Shown here: in pieces, positions 42,170 through 44,120 of the stretch | Layout: every line of letters begins with the position of its first letter | How positions within the stretch are numbered: position 1 is the stretch's first letter | Source of the DNA: Bacteroidales bacterium | Lineage (GTDB): Bacteria > Bacteroidota > Bacteroidia > Bacteroidales > G3-4614 | Assembly: GCA_017559955.1 (NCBI GenBank) | Contig: JAFYPQ010000038.1 | Location: 1-44,120, forward strand | Length of the DNA: 44,120 nucleotides | Direction of reading: 5' to 3' | Position numbers and translations under genes: made by a program | The notes under the pieces: generated by a model | Seen by the model: only the letters and a program-made list of their open reading frames with translations | Databases searched by the model: none | What the model was told of the DNA's origin: nothing

Positions 42170-43300
42170 ATGAAGAAAGCCCTATTTATCGACAGAGATG
42201 GAACGTTAGTCGTAGAGCCTCCCGTTGATTATCAATTAGACTCACTTGAGAAACTTGAGTTTATGCCTCGAGTATTTCGTAATATAGCCTTAATTCGTGA
42301 ACGATTAGATTATGAATTTGTAATAGTCTCAAATCAAGACGGATTAGGAACAGACTCATTCCCAACAGAAACATTCTTGCCTCCACATAACAAAATGCTT
42401 GAAGCATTCAAAAACGAAGGAGTAGAATTTGATGATATATTAATCGATCCCTCATCCCCACACGAAAACAAACCAACCCGCAAACCCGGAACAGGTATGT
42501 TGGGAAAATATATGACAGGCGAATATAACCTTGGAGAGTCATATGTAATAGGCGATAGAATAACCGATGTAATGCTTGCTAAAAACCTTGGCTCAAAAGC
42601 AATACTATTGGCGGCAACAAAAGAGGCAGGCGAAGCAATGCTAAAAGAGAAAAAACTCGAAGACACATGCGCACTTGTTGCAACATCATGGGATCAAATA
42701 TCATCATTCCTAATAGCGGGAGAGAGAGTAGTAGAAGTAGTGCGTAAAACATCCGAAACAGATATCTACGTAAAAATAAACCTTGATGGAACAGGGAAGA
42801 GCAGTGTTTCTACAGGGCTATCGTTCTTCGACCATATGCTCGACCAACTCGGCCGCCACTCTGGAATGGATGTAACCATTATTACAAAAGGAGACCTAAA
42901 TGTAGATGAACATCACACAATCGAAGATACAGGAATTGCCATGGGAGAGGCCCTGCGCAAAGCACTTGGCGATAAACGAGGAATTAACCGTTATGGATTC
43001 TATCTGCCCATGGATGATTCATTATGCAGCGTAGCCCTCGATTTCGGAGGCAGAGCATGGCTTGTATGGGACGCAGACTTTAAACGTGAGTATGTAGGAG
43101 ATATGCCAACAGAAATGTTCATGCACTTCTTCAAATCACTATCCGATTCAGCTGCAATGAACCTAAACATAAAAGCAGAAGGAGTAAACGAACACCACAA
43201 AATAGAAGGAATCTTCAAAGCCTTTGCCAGAGCAATAAAAATGGCAATCGCTCGTGATGTCCTAAATGGTTCAATCCCCTCATCAAAAGGAGTAATTTAA
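42170..43300 (+). CDS. hisB: Bifunctional histidinol-phosphatase / imidazoleglycerol-phosphate dehydratase
   Basis: Two fused enzymes. Residues about 1-170 are a HAD-superfamily histidinol phosphatase: catalytic [26 protein letters not shown], and [16 protein letters not shown]. The zinc-binding loop is present as [18 protein letters not shown] with His where E. coli HisB has a cysteine/histidine cluster. Residues about 180-376 are imidazoleglycerol-phosphate dehydratase, with [36 protein letters not shown] and [20 protein letters not shown] supplying the metal-binding histidines. Total length 376 is normal for the fused form. It ends the operon; hisH, hisA, hisF and hisI are not here. Confidence 0.96.
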   Translation: MKKALFIDRDGTLVVEPPVDYQLDSLEKLEFMPRVFRNIALIRERLDYEFVIVSNQDGLGTDSFPTETFLPPHNKMLEAFKNEGVEFDDILIDPSSPHENKPTRKPGTGMLGKYMTGEYNLGESYVIGDRITDVMLAKNLGSKAILLAATKEAGEAMLKEKKLEDTCALVATSWDQISSFLIAGERVVEVVRKTSETDIYVKINLDGTGKSSVSTGLSFFDHMLDQLGRHSGMDVTIITKGDLNVDEHHTIEDTGIAMGEALRKALGDKRGINRYGFYLPMDDSLCSVALDFGGRAWLVWDADFKREYVGDMPTEMFMHFFKSLSDSAAMNLNIKAEGVNEHHKIEGIFKAFARAIKMAIARDVLNGSIPSSKGVI

Positions 43301-43330
43301 GATAATATAAAGTATAAAAAGAGGCAGACA

Positions 43331-43390
43331 AAGTTAATATAACCCCAAAAGTTTGTTTTACTTTTGGGGTTATATTAACTTCTTCCTTTT
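43331..43390. terminator. Strong two-way terminator between hisB and the right-edge gene
   Basis: A perfect 22-bp stem (43331-43352 with 43360-43381, core ATAACCCCAAAAGT) with loop TTGTTTT, followed by CTTCCTTTTTTAT on the plus strand. The minus-strand gene's stop lies just after it, so one hairpin serves both converging transcripts. Confidence 0.93.
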
Positions 43391-44119
43391 TTATATTAGA
43401 TATATCTTACAAAATAAATTTTTGTATTTCTCTCCATTGATTGATAATATATATACTCCATTGGGAAGATTTGATAAATCTATTGAATTATTATCAGAAG
43501 TTACAATAACGTTTCTAATAACTATTCCGCTCAAATTGTAAATGGTGACATTTATAGGTGTACCTATGTTGGTAATCATTAAAATCTTGTCTGATTTATA
43601 TGTGATATTAACTTTTTTATTAGAATCAATATCTTCAATATTAGTAAAATCACTTTCTATATAGTTTGTAAATTCATCCCAATACTCTGCAGATTTATAT
43701 GCATCTATTGAACCTTTTGGAATTCTAATAGGTATTGATTTATCAACATTATAAAAAACCAAATCATCTTCAATTTTTGGAGGTAAAGAAGTGAGGATAC
43801 TTATTTCTTTTAAATTCTTACAATAATAAAATGCTCCGGTTTTTATTAATGATATTTCTTTCCCTATTATTATAGAGTTTAAAGAAGGATTAAATTCCCA
43901 CTTATTAATAATTTCATCTGTATTAGCTATTGCATAGTCATAAGGAATAGTTAAAGTGTAGCTTAACAGATTTGCCATTCGCTTAAAGCCATATTCGTTT
44001 AAGTGCAAACCATCAAGAGTATATATACCCCTGTTCACAAGAGTCGGTTTGCCTGTTGAGGCATTGTAATCAAAATCCTGATTATAGTAGGGTTCCTTAT
44101 CCCAATCGATACCTATCTC
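43391..44119 (-). CDS. T9SS-exported SGNH-hydrolase/leucine-rich-repeat protein, C-terminal part
   Basis: The minus-strand frame is open to the right edge (EIGIDWDKEPYYNQDFDYNASTGKPTLVNRGIY...), so the start is outside the window. The visible part has three pieces. YTLDGLHLNEYGFKRMANLL is block V of an SGNH/GDSL hydrolase (the catalytic D-x-x-H in DGLH). A BspA-like leucine-rich-repeat remnant has the usual cap (LKEISILTSLPPKIEDD...IPIRIPKGSIDAYKSAEYWDEF). The C-terminal ITYKSDKILMITNIGTPINVTIYNLSG...NLPNGVYILSINGEKYKNLFCKIYLI is a type A T9SS sorting domain. A GTG at 44038 is an internal codon and not a start. It is the second T9SS cargo in the window. Confidence 0.8.
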   Translation of the reverse strand, partial: EIGIDWDKEPYYNQDFDYNASTGKPTLVNRGIYTLDGLHLNEYGFKRMANLLSYTLTIPYDYAIANTDEIINKWEFNPSLNSIIIGKEISLIKTGAFYYCKNLKEISILTSLPPKIEDDLVFYNVDKSIPIRIPKGSIDAYKSAEYWDEFTNYIESDFTNIEDIDSNKKVNITYKSDKILMITNIGTPINVTIYNLSGIVIRNVIVTSDNNSIDLSNLPNGVYILSINGEKYKNLFCKIYLI

Positions 44120-44120
44120 C

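Noticed and set aside
1..44120. CRISPR arrays, rRNA genes, complete insertion sequences or phage attachment sites.
   Set aside because: No regularly spaced direct repeats, no rRNA-like sequence, no transposase or integrase frame was seen in the window.

Overview
The window is a piece of chromosome from a low-GC (visually about one third G+C) member of the Bacteroidales. Support for this comes from: promoters of the Bacteroidetes sigma-ABfr type (TTTG, about 20 bp, TAnnTTTG); a complete moxR/DUF58/BatABCDE operon; Rho with a long disordered insertion; two secreted proteins ending in type IX secretion (T9SS) sorting domains; the DUF4251, DUF4834 and TIGR02757 families; and a hisG-hisD-hisC-hisB cluster with a bifunctional hisB. 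Shine-Dalgarno sequences are weak or absent, so starts were chosen from family alignment, signal peptides and spacing.

Layout, left to right. (1) 1-3.4 kb: the 3' end of a TPR protein, a lipoprotein with a BamE-like C-terminus, murB and an MBL-fold hydrolase, tightly spaced. (2) 3.4-7.2 kb: rho behind a good promoter and a structured leader, then a small HU/IHF protein overlapping a second HU protein that carries a membrane anchor and a LysM-like tail. (3) 7.2-16.2 kb: the aerotolerance (Bat) operon followed by a PAP2 phosphatase. (4) 16.3-22.9 kb: a small probable DNA-binding protein, a lipoprotein, tRNA-Pro(UGG), aspS, a Nif3-like protein, a zinc-ribbon coiled-coil protein, and a lone HsdR-N nuclease-like gene divergent from holA. 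(5) 22.9-24.3 kb: about 860 bp of very AT-rich DNA with hairpins, a possible small RNA and operator-like palindromes, leading into a helix-turn-helix regulator. (6) 24.4-26.8 kb: pyrK-pyrD, then a decayed mobile-element gene fragment directly after the pyrD terminator. (7) 27-36.5 kb, mostly on the minus strand: a T9SS-exported CotH-kinase protein, a TIGR02757 protein, a bile-acid:sodium-symporter-like transporter, yebC, pheT and an RluA pseudouridine synthase. A plus-strand DUF4251 gene and an unrecognised structured RNA interrupt this block. (8) 36.9-38.6 kb: psd-pssA-DUF4834 (phosphatidylethanolamine synthesis). (9) 38.8-43.3 kb: a histidine operon with a leader peptide and attenuator, then a strong two-way terminator and the C-terminal half of a T9SS-exported SGNH/leucine-rich-repeat protein running off the right edge.

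Most of the window is ordinary housekeeping. The best candidates for something new are the structured RNA at about 30.86-31.10 kb, which has its own promoter, a 10-bp closing stem, a multi-branched interior and a terminator, and which I could not assign to a family; the HU-membrane-LysM-like protein, which could link DNA to the envelope; and the AT-rich regulator region near 23-23.8 kb. The histidine leader (hisL plus attenuator) is well supported by the sequence but is too short for routine gene finding.
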